Of a DNA stretch of 64,000 nt, positions 25,388 through 33,708 are shown in pieces; position 1 is the stretch's first letter, and every line of letters starts with the position of its first letter. Source of the stretch: Saprospiraceae bacterium (GTDB taxonomy: Bacteria; Bacteroidota; Bacteroidia; Chitinophagales; Saprospiraceae); contig CATQHI010000007.1 in NCBI GenBank assembly GCA_958295895.1, forward strand, positions 62,001-126,000, written 5' to 3'. Under the pieces are notes generated by a model. That model had not been told where the DNA came from and made no database searches. It worked only from the letters and a program-made list of their open reading frames with translations. The position numbers and the translations under genes are program-made.

Positions 25388-26079
25388 CGGTCCAGGTTGG
25401 GTACGAAGGTAAAGGTACGCTCGTCGAGGTTCATGGCGCAGAGGTGACCCATACCGGGCTTGACGTGGAAGCAGCCGGCGTCAATGTCAAAGACGGGGTA
25501 GGCGCGGCGGCGCGGGTGGCCCTGGGCCTCGACCTGGAGGCGGGTCAGGGGAGTGTGACCGTGCACGATCTTGCGGTCGCCGAGCCAGTCGTAGTCGATG
25601 TGACGGTACCAGTTGCGGCGGTTGAGCATGGCCTTTTTACCCTTGAGGGGGTTGCGGCGACGGAAATTGAGGCCGGCGTGGATCAGGATGTAATCTTCGA
25701 GCAGATAGTAGTAGGGTAGCTCGTTGAGCCAGAAGACGTGGATGGGGTCGATGCGGCCCTCGGGATTATCTTCGGTGACGTAGCTCTTTTTGGTGGAATT
25801 AGCGCCGGCGCTGCGCCAGGCGGCCCGGGAGCGTTTGTCGCCGATCAGGATAGCGTCGACCATGTACTGATCGTGGTTGCCGCGCAGGCCGTGCACCCGG
25901 TAGCCATCGTCCTGTAGCTTCATAATGTACTCCAGTACCTGGGCACTGCGAGGCCCCCGGTCCACAAAATCACCGAGCAGGTAGAGCTCGTCGGTGGTGC
26001 CGAAGCTGATCCGATCCAGCAGGGCTTCGAAGGTACGGGCACAGCCGTGGATATCGGAAATAGCTAGTCTACGGGGCAT
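25384..26079 (-). CDS. PPP-type metallophosphoesterase (serine/threonine phosphatase-like)
   Basis: The 231-residue product carries the metal-binding signatures of the PPP/calcineurin family: DIHG (8-11), GDFVDRGP (36-43) and LRGNHD (64-69), then downstream ILIHAGLNF and KIVHGHTPL supplying His ligands. Relatives dephosphorylate phosphoproteins or cleave diadenosine tetraphosphate; the substrate is not evident. It is translationally coupled to arfB by a 4-bp overlap. An intrinsic terminator for the preceding gene lies just upstream of its start. Confidence 0.88.
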
Positions 26080-26109
26080 CTGGTCGGAAGGGCCGGCAAA
26101 AGTAACGAA

Positions 26110-26145
26110 AACGCCCCATCCGCAGCAAGCTGCGAATGGGGCGTT
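26110..26145 (-). terminator. intrinsic terminator of the DUF1573 gene
   Basis: AACGCCCCATCCGCAGC and its reverse complement (one mismatch) form a 17-bp stem with a 2-nt loop. On the minus strand it runs into TTTTCG...CTTTTG. It starts 25 bp after the DUF1573 stop. Confidence 0.85.
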
Positions 26146-26169
26146 CGGTAGTTCGTGATTGAAACTTAC

Positions 26170-26682
26170 CTACTGGGTAGCCGCGTTGGGGTCGGCTACT
26201 ACGGTACCGTCTAGCGAGATGTAGGTCTGAGCGGGCTCGGTGTTGGCCGTGATGGTCACGCGCTGGTTGCGCTCACCGACCTTGTTGCGGGTATCGAAGC
26301 GGACGGTGATCTCACCGGTCTCACCCGGGGCGATGGGGGCCGTGGGCTTGGAGGGCACGGTGCAACCGCAGGTGCCACGGGCGTCGGCAACCACCAGGGG
26401 CTCCTCACCGGTGTTGGTGAAGTTAAAGGTGTGGGTGATGATCTCGCCCTCGGTGACGCTACCGAAGTTGAAGGAGCTCTCGGCGAAGCTCAGACTAGTG
26501 GTAGGGCCGGCGGGGGTCACTACACCGGGTTGGGCGGGAGCGGCGGCGGCTGGGTTAGCCGGCATCGTGGTTTCGATGTCCTGGCGGGCGGCGTCGCGGA
26601 CCTCGTCGTTGCCCTGCTGGCAGGAGAAGAGGCCTACGGCGAGCAGGGAGGTCACGAGAAAGGTAGAACGGAAGGCAAACAT
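26170..26682 (-). CDS. DUF1573 lipoprotein
   Basis: The 170-residue product has a lipoprotein signal (MFAFRSTFLVTSLLAVGLFSC) with the modified Cys at 21, and an Ala/Pro-rich spacer. The immunoglobulin-like DUF1573 domain follows: FNFGSVTEGEIITHTFNFTN, then RGTCGCTVP (the hallmark Cys pair) and NKVGERNQRVTITAN. Such proteins are abundant periplasmic or surface lipoproteins of Bacteroidota with unknown function. It is monocistronic, bounded by its own terminator, and its start region is 85 bp from the divergent yjjG. Confidence 0.9.
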   Translation of the reverse strand: MFAFRSTFLVTSLLAVGLFSCQQGNDEVRDAARQDIETTMPANPAAAAPAQPGVVTPAGPTTSLSFAESSFNFGSVTEGEIITHTFNFTNTGEEPLVVADARGTCGCTVPSKPTAPIAPGETGEITVRFDTRNKVGERNQRVTITANTEPAQTYISLDGTVVADPNAATQ

Positions 26683-26767
26683 AGTAAGCGTGTTTTGTTA
26701 GTCACAATTGAGGGGTAAACAGCCTGAAGTCTTAAATGGATATGCGGACCTTGTTAACGCTTTGTCA

Positions 26768-27451
26768 ATGACCCCCTACACCTGGCTTTTGTTTGATGCC
26801 GACAATACCCTGTGGGACTTCGACGCCGCCGAGGCCCACGCCCTGGAGCAGACGCTACTGGAGCGCGACATCGCCTGGTCGGCCGAGGTACTGGGCACCT
26901 ACCGACTCATCAACCGCGCGGCCTGGGATGACTACGAGGCCGGCCGCCTACCGAAGGAGCAACTGCGTGACATCCGCTTCCGCCGCCTGCTGGAGCACTA
27001 CCGGCAGGACCACCCCGCCGAAGCACTCTCCCTGAGCTACCGCAATTATCTGGCCGCTAGCCACCACCTGCTCGACGGAGCTATGGAAGTGCTTGAGTAC
27101 GCGCAGTCGCGCTACCACCTGGGCCTCATCACTAACGGACTTCAGGAGGTACAGCGCCCGCGTCTGGCCAATACCGGCATTGCGGATTACTTCGCATTCA
27201 TCGCCATCAGCGACGAGCTTGGGGTAGCAAAGCCACAGGCCGCCTTTTTCGACCACGCCCATGCGCAGATGGGGCGGCCGCCCCGTAAGGAGGTACTGGT
27301 CATTGGAGACAATCCTAACGCGGACGTAAAGGGGGCTATCGACTACGGCTTTGCGGCCTGCTGGCTGCGGCATCCGGGGGCGGCGGATCGTAGGCACCTA
27401 GGGGAGACCTTCCGTATCCGAAAGATCACCGAGTTGCTGAGGTATATATAA
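26768..27451 (+). CDS. yjjG: YjjG-family noncanonical pyrimidine nucleotidase (HAD hydrolase)
   Basis: The start MTPYTWLLFDADNTLWDFDA gives 227 residues; an in-frame start further upstream lies in leader DNA. HAD motif I is DADNTLW, with nucleophile Asp10 and Asp12. Motif II is in LITNGLQEVQ, with the following Lys in ELGVAKPQAAFF. Motif IV is VLVIGDNPNADVKGA. The residue after the first Asp pair (Asn-Thr-Leu-Trp) is characteristic of YjjG, which removes phosphate from noncanonical nucleotides such as dUMP and oxidised pyrimidines. Confidence 0.9.
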   Translation: MTPYTWLLFDADNTLWDFDAAEAHALEQTLLERDIAWSAEVLGTYRLINRAAWDDYEAGRLPKEQLRDIRFRRLLEHYRQDHPAEALSLSYRNYLAASHHLLDGAMEVLEYAQSRYHLGLITNGLQEVQRPRLANTGIADYFAFIAISDELGVAKPQAAFFDHAHAQMGRPPRKEVLVIGDNPNADVKGAIDYGFAACWLRHPGAADRRHLGETFRIRKITELLRYI

Positions 27452-27454
27452 AAA

Positions 27455-27482
27455 CCGCCGACTCCCGGGCGGGAATCGGCGG
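27455..27482 (-). terminator. intrinsic terminator of dps (possibly bidirectional)
   Basis: CCGCCGACTCCCG and GGGAATCGGCGG form a GC-rich stem with one wobble. The minus strand continues TTTTTATATATA. It lies 25 bp past the dps stop and immediately after the yjjG stop. Confidence 0.85.
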
Positions 27483-27507
27483 TACGGTAATTTGTGTATC
27501 GCGTGAG

Positions 27508-28062
27508 CTAGTTCGCGGCGGCCTCTTCCTCGCTGTGGAGGAAACCAATCGATAGACTGTCCTCACCGAGGAAGTGCTCGCAGTGGTGAGCGCGGTCTTC
27601 GATTTTGAAGAGGAACTTCTCGAGCATCGACTTGGTGCCGTAATCGCCGAGCTCAAAGGCCTTCTGGATCGACTTACGGAACTCCTGGGCGATCTTTTTC
27701 TCGTTATTCATATCGGCCTTGATTCCGTCGCGAATGTGGAAGACACCCTCGGGCTCCTGCTCGATGTAGCTTAGCTCGACGTAGTTTTCCATACGGGTGG
27801 TAGGGTCATAACCCAGCAGCGTGATGCGTTCAGCCACGGCATCGGCCTGCTTATGAATTTCGTTGTAATTATCCTCCAAAAAGAGGTGCAGGTCGCGAAA
27901 CTGCGGGCCTTCCACCAGCCAGTGGTGCTTATGGTACTGAAAGTACTGGATCCAGAGGGCGGCTAGGTGGCGATCGAGGTGCTCGCGCATCGTGCTGCAA
28001 GCCTCATCGCTCAGTCCTACTGGGTTACCTTCATACTCCTTGTGATCTCTTAATTTATTCAT
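27508..28062 (-). CDS. dps: Dps-family DNA-binding ferritin-like protein
   Basis: The start MNKLRDHKEYEGNPVGLSDE gives 184 residues; the longer frame adds unlikely basic sequence. The ferroxidase ligands are visible in YFQYHKHHWLVEGPQFRDLH and LFLEDNYNEIHKQAD (two His, Asp and Glu across the dimer interface). AERITLLGYDPTTRMENYVE follows. The product is expected to form a dodecamer that oxidises and stores iron and protects DNA from peroxide. It is monocistronic with its own terminator; the upstream region is AT-rich but no PerR- or OxyR-type operator was recognised. Confidence 0.92.
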   Translation of the reverse strand: MNKLRDHKEYEGNPVGLSDEACSTMREHLDRHLAALWIQYFQYHKHHWLVEGPQFRDLHLFLEDNYNEIHKQADAVAERITLLGYDPTTRMENYVELSYIEQEPEGVFHIRDGIKADMNNEKKIAQEFRKSIQKAFELGDYGTKSMLEKFLFKIEDRAHHCEHFLGEDSLSIGFLHSEEEAAAN

Positions 28063-28240
28063 TTTGTTGGGTGGTTTTTTCTTTTTGCAACGGAGGCTAA
28101 GCCTACGATGTTCGGCTCTTGGCACTAGGGCGGCGGCCGCGTCCGTTCCTTGACAAAGGGCTACCTTACCGCTCCCCCACCCTGACTTTTGGCCGCACTT
28201 TGCGTCCCAGTTACGTTAGTACACAAAATCCCCAAAGAAC

Positions 28241-29065
28241 ATGAGCCGCCTCCGTCTCGCCATCCTCGACCTCTATAACGGTATCCCTAACCAGGGCATG
28301 CGCTGCATCCTGGAACTGGTGGAACAGTTCGCCGACGTCCTCGACTACGAGGTCTTCGACGTACGGGCTAAGCACGAGGTGCCCGATCTATCCTTCGATA
28401 TCTACATCAGCTCCGGAGGGCCCGGTGATCCCCGCGAGGGAGATGGCGTGTGGGAGCCCCTGTGGGGGCAGTGGTTCGATGCGGTACGGGAGCACAACGC
28501 CAGCTCGGCCAGCCGTAAGTTCATATTCTTCATCTGCCACAGCTTTCAGATGGCCGTGCACCACCTGGGCATGGCCGAGGTAACCCAGCGCCGCAGCCTC
28601 AGTTTTGGCACCTTTCCCATGCACATCACGCAGTCCGGCGCCGACGATCCCATTTTTGCCGGATTGCCGGACCCCTTCACCGCCGCCGATTTTCGGCGTT
28701 ATCAGGTAGTGCAGCCGCGGGCCGAACGCATGCAAGAGCTCGGTGCCACCATCCTGGCCATCGAAAAGGACCGCCCCCACGTCGATCTGGAGCGTGCCAC
28801 CATGGCCATCCGCTGGACGCCCGAGATCGTCGGTACCCAGTTCCACCCCGAAGCGGATGCAGAGGGCATGCTCCAGCACTTTAGTCGTCCCGATATTAAA
28901 GCGGAGGTAATTGCCGAGCACGGCCGCGATAAGTGGATCAACCTGATTACCGACCTGAGTGATGTGTCCAAGATTGCGCGCACCCACGATACCGTCATCC
29001 CCAGCTTTCTGCGTCGCGCTATTGCCGTGCTCTCCCCCGAGGCAGAAGTAGCCGGCCGACTGTAA
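28241..29065 (+). CDS. class I glutamine amidotransferase (GMP synthase-like)
   Basis: The 274-residue product carries the GATase1 triad: Cys99 in FFICHSFQMA, and His202 and Glu204 in GTQFHPEADAEG. YISSGGPGDPREG (about 55-67) forms the oxyanion region. There is no synthase domain, so the amide acceptor would be a partner or another substrate. The C-terminal 60 residues (IKAEVIAEHGRDKWINLITD) are an extension seen in stand-alone Bacteroidota members. No obvious partner gene is adjacent. A weak GCACTTTG box upstream may be its promoter. Confidence 0.82.
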   Translation: MSRLRLAILDLYNGIPNQGMRCILELVEQFADVLDYEVFDVRAKHEVPDLSFDIYISSGGPGDPREGDGVWEPLWGQWFDAVREHNASSASRKFIFFICHSFQMAVHHLGMAEVTQRRSLSFGTFPMHITQSGADDPIFAGLPDPFTAADFRRYQVVQPRAERMQELGATILAIEKDRPHVDLERATMAIRWTPEIVGTQFHPEADAEGMLQHFSRPDIKAEVIAEHGRDKWINLITDLSDVSKIARTHDTVIPSFLRRAIAVLSPEAEVAGRL

Positions 29066-29103
29066 ATGCGCTGCGGGCAGGTACCTTCTGTACCGGATTA
29101 GGT

Positions 29104-29111
29104 TACCTTTG
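29104..29111 (+). promoter_or_regulatory. -7 box (TACCTTTG) for the SDR gene
   Basis: It is an exact TAnnTTTG match 33 bp before the start codon. No convincing -33 TTG is present at 17-23 bp. Confidence 0.5.
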
Positions 29112-29143
29112 GGTCGCGTAGCACACTTGAACACACGACCCTT

Positions 29144-30013
29144 ATGACTAAGCCACTCACCTCCCACCCCGCCGCCGAATGGGTACTTATCACCGGGGGG
29201 TCGCACGGGATCGGACTGGCTCTGGCACAGGAATGCCAGCGACAGGGTCTCGGAGTTGCCATCGTGGCCCTGCCAGACGCGCAGCTTACCACCGCCCGTA
29301 GGCTACTTACCCAGGCGGGCCTTCCACCGGTTCGCTTTCTTGGCCTTGACCTCACCGCCCCCCAGGCCATCGACCGGGTCGTCGACTGGTTGGCCGAGGA
29401 GCGCATTGCCCTCCACTACCTGATCAACAATGCCGGTTTCGGCCGCGGTGGGCTCTTCGAGCATACGCCCTGGGTCGAGTACCGGACCATGCTGCAACTG
29501 AACAATCAGGTCATGGTGGAGCTCATCCACCGGCTGCTGCCCCAACTCAAAGCTATCCGTGGGGGCATCCTCAACATGAGTAGTATGGAAGCTACCCTTC
29601 CTCTACCCTACAAGACGGTCTATACCGGTACCAAGGGAATGGTGTACAACTTTAGCCTGGCACTACGCGAAGAATTTAGGCACCACGGGGTGAGCGTCTC
29701 CGTCCTCTGCCCCGGCCCGGTGATCACCAACGAAGATGGCCTACGCCGCGTGGAGGCCCAGGGTGCCCGCGCCCGCCTGCTGGTCACTATGCCCGAGGAC
29801 ATTGCCCCCGAGGCCATCCGCGGCATGCTAGCCGGTAAGGCCGTCATCGTACCCGGTCGGCTGATACGGCTGCTGGTGGGCGTGAGTTACCTCACCCCCC
29901 GGCCCCTGCGTATGCGCATTCTCGAACGGCTCTTCAGCCGCTACCGGGATACCCCTCCGATCGTCAGTACGGCTCCCCCGGCCGCCTTACCAAGCTCAGC
30001 CGTTAACACGTAA
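29144..30013 (+). CDS. short-chain dehydrogenase/reductase (classical SDR)
   Basis: The 289-residue product has the cofactor motif ITGGSHGIG (16-24), NNAG at 95-98, and the catalytic Ser near 147 in ILNMSSMEA. Tyr160 and Lys164 (YTGTK) complete the active site. The extended C-terminus (LLVGVSYLTPRPLRMRILER) resembles membrane-associated SDRs of the 17-beta-hydroxysteroid or 3-ketoacyl reductase type. The substrate is unknown. Its 3' end overlaps the convergent SDR by 11 bp. Confidence 0.87.
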   Translation: MTKPLTSHPAAEWVLITGGSHGIGLALAQECQRQGLGVAIVALPDAQLTTARRLLTQAGLPPVRFLGLDLTAPQAIDRVVDWLAEERIALHYLINNAGFGRGGLFEHTPWVEYRTMLQLNNQVMVELIHRLLPQLKAIRGGILNMSSMEATLPLPYKTVYTGTKGMVYNFSLALREEFRHHGVSVSVLCPGPVITNEDGLRRVEAQGARARLLVTMPEDIAPEAIRGMLAGKAVIVPGRLIRLLVGVSYLTPRPLRMRILERLFSRYRDTPPIVSTAPPAALPSSAVNT

Positions 30014-30839
30014 ACGTAAACCCGGTCAGTCGCTCACTCTCCTCCCAGAGCCGCGCGGCCTCCGATTCAGAGTAGGAGCTGGAGTGCGATTGCTTGGGTC
30101 GGCAGTCGTCCCAGTAGAGACCACTCGGCGGCGTATCAGCTACCGTAGCCAGAAATATGCTCGTAGCCGCGCCCTGCGCTGCCGTCTTGTGCCCGCTCAT
30201 TCGCCGCCGCACCCGCCAGGCCAGCCGGTGTAGCCAGGTGTTGCCCTTGAGCCCGATGTCGGTCTGCACCAGTCCGGGTTGGATGGCACAGATCACCGTA
30301 TCGTTCGTACAGCGCCGTTCGTATTCGTAGCAGAACAGTACGTTGGCCAGCTTGCTCTGGGCGTACGACCGCAGCCCGTGGTACCTCCCCTGTAGACTCA
30401 GGTCGTCAAAGTGCATCCCCCTCATCTGCTCATGGCTATCGCTCGCCACGCACAGCACCCGCGCCCCCGCCTGGAGGTGTGACTGCAGTAAGCCCGTGAG
30501 CAGGAAGTAGGCCAGGTGGTTGACCGCGAAGGTCCGCTCGATGCCCTCTGCGGTCAGTTCGCGGGTGGAATTCCAGACGCCGGCGTTGTTGATCAGCACG
30601 TCTAGCCGGGGGTGGTCGCGGCGTACGGTCGCGGCAAGCGCACGTACTGCGGACTGCTCACTCAGCTCGGCGGCCAGGGGCACCAACGTACCCGTGCCAA
30701 TCTCCGCCACGGCGGCCTCGGCGCGCTCCAGCGTACGACCGTGCAGCAGCACCCGCCACCCCTGCCGGGCCAGGGCGCGTGCGGTCTCCAGCCCGATGCC
30801 GGAGGTAGCGCCGGTGATGAGTACGGTTTTTTGCGGCAT
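30003..30839 (-). CDS. SDR family oxidoreductase (retinol-dehydrogenase-like)
   Basis: The 278-residue product contains ITGATSGIG (8-16), INNAGVWNSTR (about 86), FAVNHLAYFLLTGLL, and RSYAQSKLANVLF with the YxxxK pair. The AVNHLAYF and SYAQSKLAN strings are typical of the retinol dehydrogenase/WWOX-like branch that reduces carbonyls with NADPH. It is transcribed after xseB with a 3-bp gap and overlaps the opposite SDR at its 3' end. The codon for QAGARVLCVAS includes a partial dispersed-motif copy. Confidence 0.85.
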   Translation of the reverse strand: MPQKTVLITGATSGIGLETARALARQGWRVLLHGRTLERAEAAVAEIGTGTLVPLAAELSEQSAVRALAATVRRDHPRLDVLINNAGVWNSTRELTAEGIERTFAVNHLAYFLLTGLLQSHLQAGARVLCVASDSHEQMRGMHFDDLSLQGRYHGLRSYAQSKLANVLFCYEYERRCTNDTVICAIQPGLVQTDIGLKGNTWLHRLAWRVRRRMSGHKTAAQGAATSIFLATVADTPPSGLYWDDCRPKQSHSSSYSESEAARLWEESERLTGFTFTC

Positions 30840-30842
30840 GGC

Positions 30843-31025
30843 TTAGTCAGTCTGCTGGCGCAGTTCGGCCAGTCCCTCCTCCACCCCGCGGAGTTTGGCG
30901 CGGCAGGCGGCCAGGAGCTGCTCGGCGCGGGCTACGCGGGCGTGGAGCTGATCGATATCGGCGGGAACTTCGCGGAGCTGAGCCAGGATCTGTTCCAGCT
31001 CGGCCATTGCCTCGGCGTAGGTCAT
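30843..31025 (-). CDS. xseB: exodeoxyribonuclease VII small subunit
   Basis: The start MTYAEAMAELEQILAQLREV gives 60 residues, matching the small helical XseB family (AELEQILAQL, DIDQLHARVARAEQLLAACR). XseB binds XseA to form the single-strand-specific exonuclease VII. A longer in-frame start would add unrelated sequence. xseA is not present in the window, which is unusual since the two are often neighbours. The gene is coupled to the downstream SDR by a 3-bp gap. Confidence 0.85.
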   Translation of the reverse strand: MTYAEAMAELEQILAQLREVPADIDQLHARVARAEQLLAACRAKLRGVEEGLAELRQQTD

Positions 31026-31131
31026 GGCGCGAAAGTAGTGCCTGCGGGCCGTCAATTCAAAGCCGCAGCCCCCGCGGGAAAGAACACGCCCCCCCGCAAC
31101 GGACGTTATACCGCCAAACACTACCTCAACG

Positions 31132-31800
31132 ATGCGTTACACTCTCCTTACCTTATTCATCCTACTCTGCACCTGCGTCCGCGCCCAGACGCCTAACACC
31201 CAGGGTACCGGCGGGGCCGAAACTACCAACCTCGCTACCGGCAGTGAGATGGAAGAATGGGCCGGCATCTTCGAGGAAAGCAACGTGGGCTTCCTGCACG
31301 TGTACGTCGACCCCGCCGTGGACCCCCTGGAAACCTACCTCTTCCGCGGCGTGGAAATGGGCGAGGGTGAGGTGTCGCAATTGCCGCAAGCGTACTTCTC
31401 CGATCTCGGTGCTACGGAGGGTAAGTTCTACGCCGCCATGGCCGTGCGCGGTATCGAGGAAAACCTTTACTTAGTGCGCTTTCAGGGCGAGGAGGGGGGC
31501 CGCATCGATCAGTTTGCCATCCGCGACGAGCAACCCATACACCTCAAGACGCTGGCCTACCTGAGGTGCGACGATCCCGGCACCTGCGCCCAGCTCGACA
31601 GTTACATCACGGACGTGAACCTGGATACTGACTTCGACCTTATCCAGATCAGCCGCCAGGATGCAGCGGATACCGAGGAGGAGCGCCACGTCTACACCAT
31701 GCCCCGTGAAACCCGCGAGTGGGCCGAGACCGAGGAGCTCGACGTGCCCTGGGAGGGCATCATTTTCTACGAGCACCCCTCGGCCAATCGTAACCACTAG
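31132..31800 (+). CDS. secreted protein of unknown function, 222 aa
   Basis: A signal peptide MRYTLLTLFILLCTCVRAQ is followed by an acidic mature domain. It has no family I recognise; VGFLHVYVDPAVDPLETYLF and EGIIFYEHPSANRNH are among its more ordered stretches. The mature part contains one Cys pair (LRCDDPGTCAQ) that may form a disulfide. The signal-peptide DNA carries a reverse copy of the dispersed GC motif that encodes CTCV. It converges on the next gene with no gap. Confidence 0.65.
   Translation: MRYTLLTLFILLCTCVRAQTPNTQGTGGAETTNLATGSEMEEWAGIFEESNVGFLHVYVDPAVDPLETYLFRGVEMGEGEVSQLPQAYFSDLGATEGKFYAAMAVRGIEENLYLVRFQGEEGGRIDQFAIRDEQPIHLKTLAYLRCDDPGTCAQLDSYITDVNLDTDFDLIQISRQDAADTEEERHVYTMPRETREWAETEELDVPWEGIIFYEHPSANRNH
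31168..31185 (-). repeat. dispersed GC motif, signal-peptide copy
   Basis: The minus strand reads GGCGCGGACGCAGGTGCA. On the coding strand it yields CTCVRA at the end of the signal peptide. Confidence 0.55.
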
Positions 31801-32085
31801 TCATTCTTCCTCTCCGCTCAGGCCAACGAAGCGGGCCAGGCGGCGTAGTAATTTTGCCGAGGGGGCGGTCAGTTCGGGCGTCGGCTCGCGGTACTGCGAC
31901 AGGATATCGTAGAGCACGTTGATGCGCCCCTCGGTGTCGTAGAAACGGTTGACGATCACAATCTTACGCTGCTCCACCAGGCAGTAGCCGGAGGTGAAGT
32001 TGCCCTTTTCGTAGCGCACGGTGTAGCCCAGTTCACGCAGCAGCGTTTCCAGTTTTTTCAGGCTGTGTTTCGTAGTGGGTACCAT
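31801..32085 (-). CDS. conserved small Bacteroidota protein, 94 aa
   Basis: The start MVPTTKHSLKKLETLLRELG is chosen because upstream codons overlap the dispersed motif and are not conserved-looking. The segment VRYEKGNFTSGYCLVEQRKI followed by VIVNRFYDTEGRINVLYDIL recurs in many Bacteroidota genomes as a conserved hypothetical protein near core genes. Function is unknown; the single Cys is in GYCLV. It begins 65 bp from the divergent beta-barrel gene. Confidence 0.7.
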   Translation of the reverse strand: MVPTTKHSLKKLETLLRELGYTVRYEKGNFTSGYCLVEQRKIVIVNRFYDTEGRINVLYDILSQYREPTPELTAPSAKLLRRLARFVGLSGEEE

Positions 32086-32086
32086 G

Positions 32087-32105
32087 GGCGGGGCCGCCGG
32101 TGCGG
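32087..32105 (+). repeat. dispersed GC motif, 16 of 19
   Basis: GGCGGGGCCGCCGGTGCGG lies directly upstream of the start codon of the leftward 94-aa gene, in the divergent promoter region. Confidence 0.6.
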
Positions 32106-32150
32106 GGCAAGTGGAAGCGGCCAAAGGTAGCCGCCCGTTACATTTATCCC

Positions 32151-32744
32151 ATGTGGAAGCTGATGTTCCTTCTCGCGCTGAGTACCGCAACCCTCGGCGG
32201 ACAGACCTTCCGGGCTGCCGCCCTGGCGGGCTTGAACCTGAGTCAGCTCGACGGGGATGACCTGCTGGGCTTTCACCAGCCGGGGCTCAACGCGGGGCTA
32301 CGGGTGGTCGCTGTGCTGAACGAGCACTGGCGGGTGGGACCCGAAATCCTGTTTAGCCAGCAGGGGGCAAAGCGCAATACAAATTCCGTCACACAGAGCA
32401 GCTTCGACGCCTTTCGGTTCCAGACCGTGGAGCTACCGGTGATGGTGTACTACCACGACTGGCGCCTGACGGCCGGGGCGGGAGTGAGCTACCAGCGCCT
32501 GCTGAGCTACCGGGTCGTCAACACCCTGGGAGAAGATGTAACGGACGATGTCCATCTGCGGGATGATGCGCTCGTGTTGCACCTGGGGGCAACGCTCGAC
32601 CTAAGTCCGCGCCTGGGCCTCAACTTCCGGTGGAGCCGTCACCTGACGAATCAGCAGGCGGGGGCCGGCCCGCGCTTCGTGAGTCGCTCGCTTACCTTCC
32701 GCGCGGTGTACACCATCGGGCGGGCTACTGACTTACCCCAATAA
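32151..32744 (+). CDS. outer-membrane beta-barrel protein (PorT-like), 197 aa
   Basis: The start MWKLMFLLALSTATLGGQ supplies a signal peptide; a longer frame begins inside the motif copy. The mature part opens FRAAALAGLNLSQLDGDD and has repeated amphipathic strands (NAGLRVVAVLNEHWRVGPEI, LTAGAGVSYQRLL, RSLTFRAVYTIG). This pattern matches the outer-membrane beta-barrel (PorT-like) family. Its role is unknown. It precedes gppA by 19 bp and is probably co-transcribed. Confidence 0.75.
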   Translation: MWKLMFLLALSTATLGGQTFRAAALAGLNLSQLDGDDLLGFHQPGLNAGLRVVAVLNEHWRVGPEILFSQQGAKRNTNSVTQSSFDAFRFQTVELPVMVYYHDWRLTAGAGVSYQRLLSYRVVNTLGEDVTDDVHLRDDALVLHLGATLDLSPRLGLNFRWSRHLTNQQAGAGPRFVSRSLTFRAVYTIGRATDLPQ

Positions 32745-32763
32745 TTTAACCTACTTACCACCC

Positions 32764-33708
32764 ATGACTACCGACCTACGTGCCGTGATCGACCTCGGTA
32801 CGAACACCTTTCACCTGCTCATCGGGCGACTGCTAGACGATGGGCGCATCGAGGAAGTGTACCGCGAGCGCGTGTTCGTAAAATTGGCGAGCGAGGGAAT
32901 TGAGCTGATCGGTCCCGACCCATTCGCACGGGGCATCGCAGCACTGAACCACTTCCGGAAAATTTTGGAGGAGTACGAAGTAGAGCGAGTTACCGCCATC
33001 GGTACGGCGGCGCTACGCACGGCCTCCAACGGGGAGGTATTCGTGCGTACGGCGGAGGTGGAGAGTGGCATTATCATTCATCTGATCCCGGGCGATACGG
33101 AGGCCGCCTACATCACGCGGGGCGTACTGGCCGCCCTGCCCCCCCTGGAGGACCGCATCCTGATCATGGACATCGGTGGCGGGTCGACGGAGTACATCAT
33201 CGCCTCGGCCGAGGGGGTGCACTGGCGGCGCAGCTTTCCGATCGGGGTGGCCGTACTACAGCGGCTATTTCACCACACGGACCCCATTAGCGAGGAAGAG
33301 ATACGGCTGCTGGAAGTATTTTTGGACGAACAGCTACTGCCCCTGCAGGATGCGCTGGAGGAATACCCCGCCCACCATCTGGTCGGTGCTGCCGGCACCT
33401 TCGACGTGATGACTGACGTGTTGCTGGACCGGGGGGCGGAGGCGCACGCGACCAGTCACCGGCTGGCCCTGGCGGGACTGGAGGAATTACACTTTGCCAT
33501 CATTGCGGCCACGGCCGAGGAGCGGCTGGCGATGCCGGGTATCCCACCGGAGCGGGTCAACCTGATCGTGGTGGCCATGCTGCTGATTCGGCACACCATG
33601 CAGCTAGCGGGAATCCAGAAAATTACGGTGAGCGACTACGCCATGAAGGAGGGCATTCTGCTGGAGGAAGCTGACCCCATCAGTGCGTCTGGTCAAAATC
33701 CTGAATGA
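32764..33708 (+). CDS. Ppx/GppA phosphatase family (exopolyphosphatase-like)
   Basis: The 314-residue product has the ASKHA nucleotide-binding motifs AVIDLGTNTFHLLIG (6-20) and LIMDIGGGSTEYI (about 134-146), plus VGAAGTFDV. It corresponds to the Ppx/GppA catalytic core without the C-terminal HD domain of E. coli Ppx, a form common in Bacteroidota. It would hydrolyse polyphosphate or pppGpp. The 3' end overlaps the convergent DUF3137 gene by 29 bp. Confidence 0.9.
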   Translation: MTTDLRAVIDLGTNTFHLLIGRLLDDGRIEEVYRERVFVKLASEGIELIGPDPFARGIAALNHFRKILEEYEVERVTAIGTAALRTASNGEVFVRTAEVESGIIIHLIPGDTEAAYITRGVLAALPPLEDRILIMDIGGGSTEYIIASAEGVHWRRSFPIGVAVLQRLFHHTDPISEEEIRLLEVFLDEQLLPLQDALEEYPAHHLVGAAGTFDVMTDVLLDRGAEAHATSHRLALAGLEELHFAIIAATAEERLAMPGIPPERVNLIVVAMLLIRHTMQLAGIQKITVSDYAMKEGILLEEADPISASGQNPE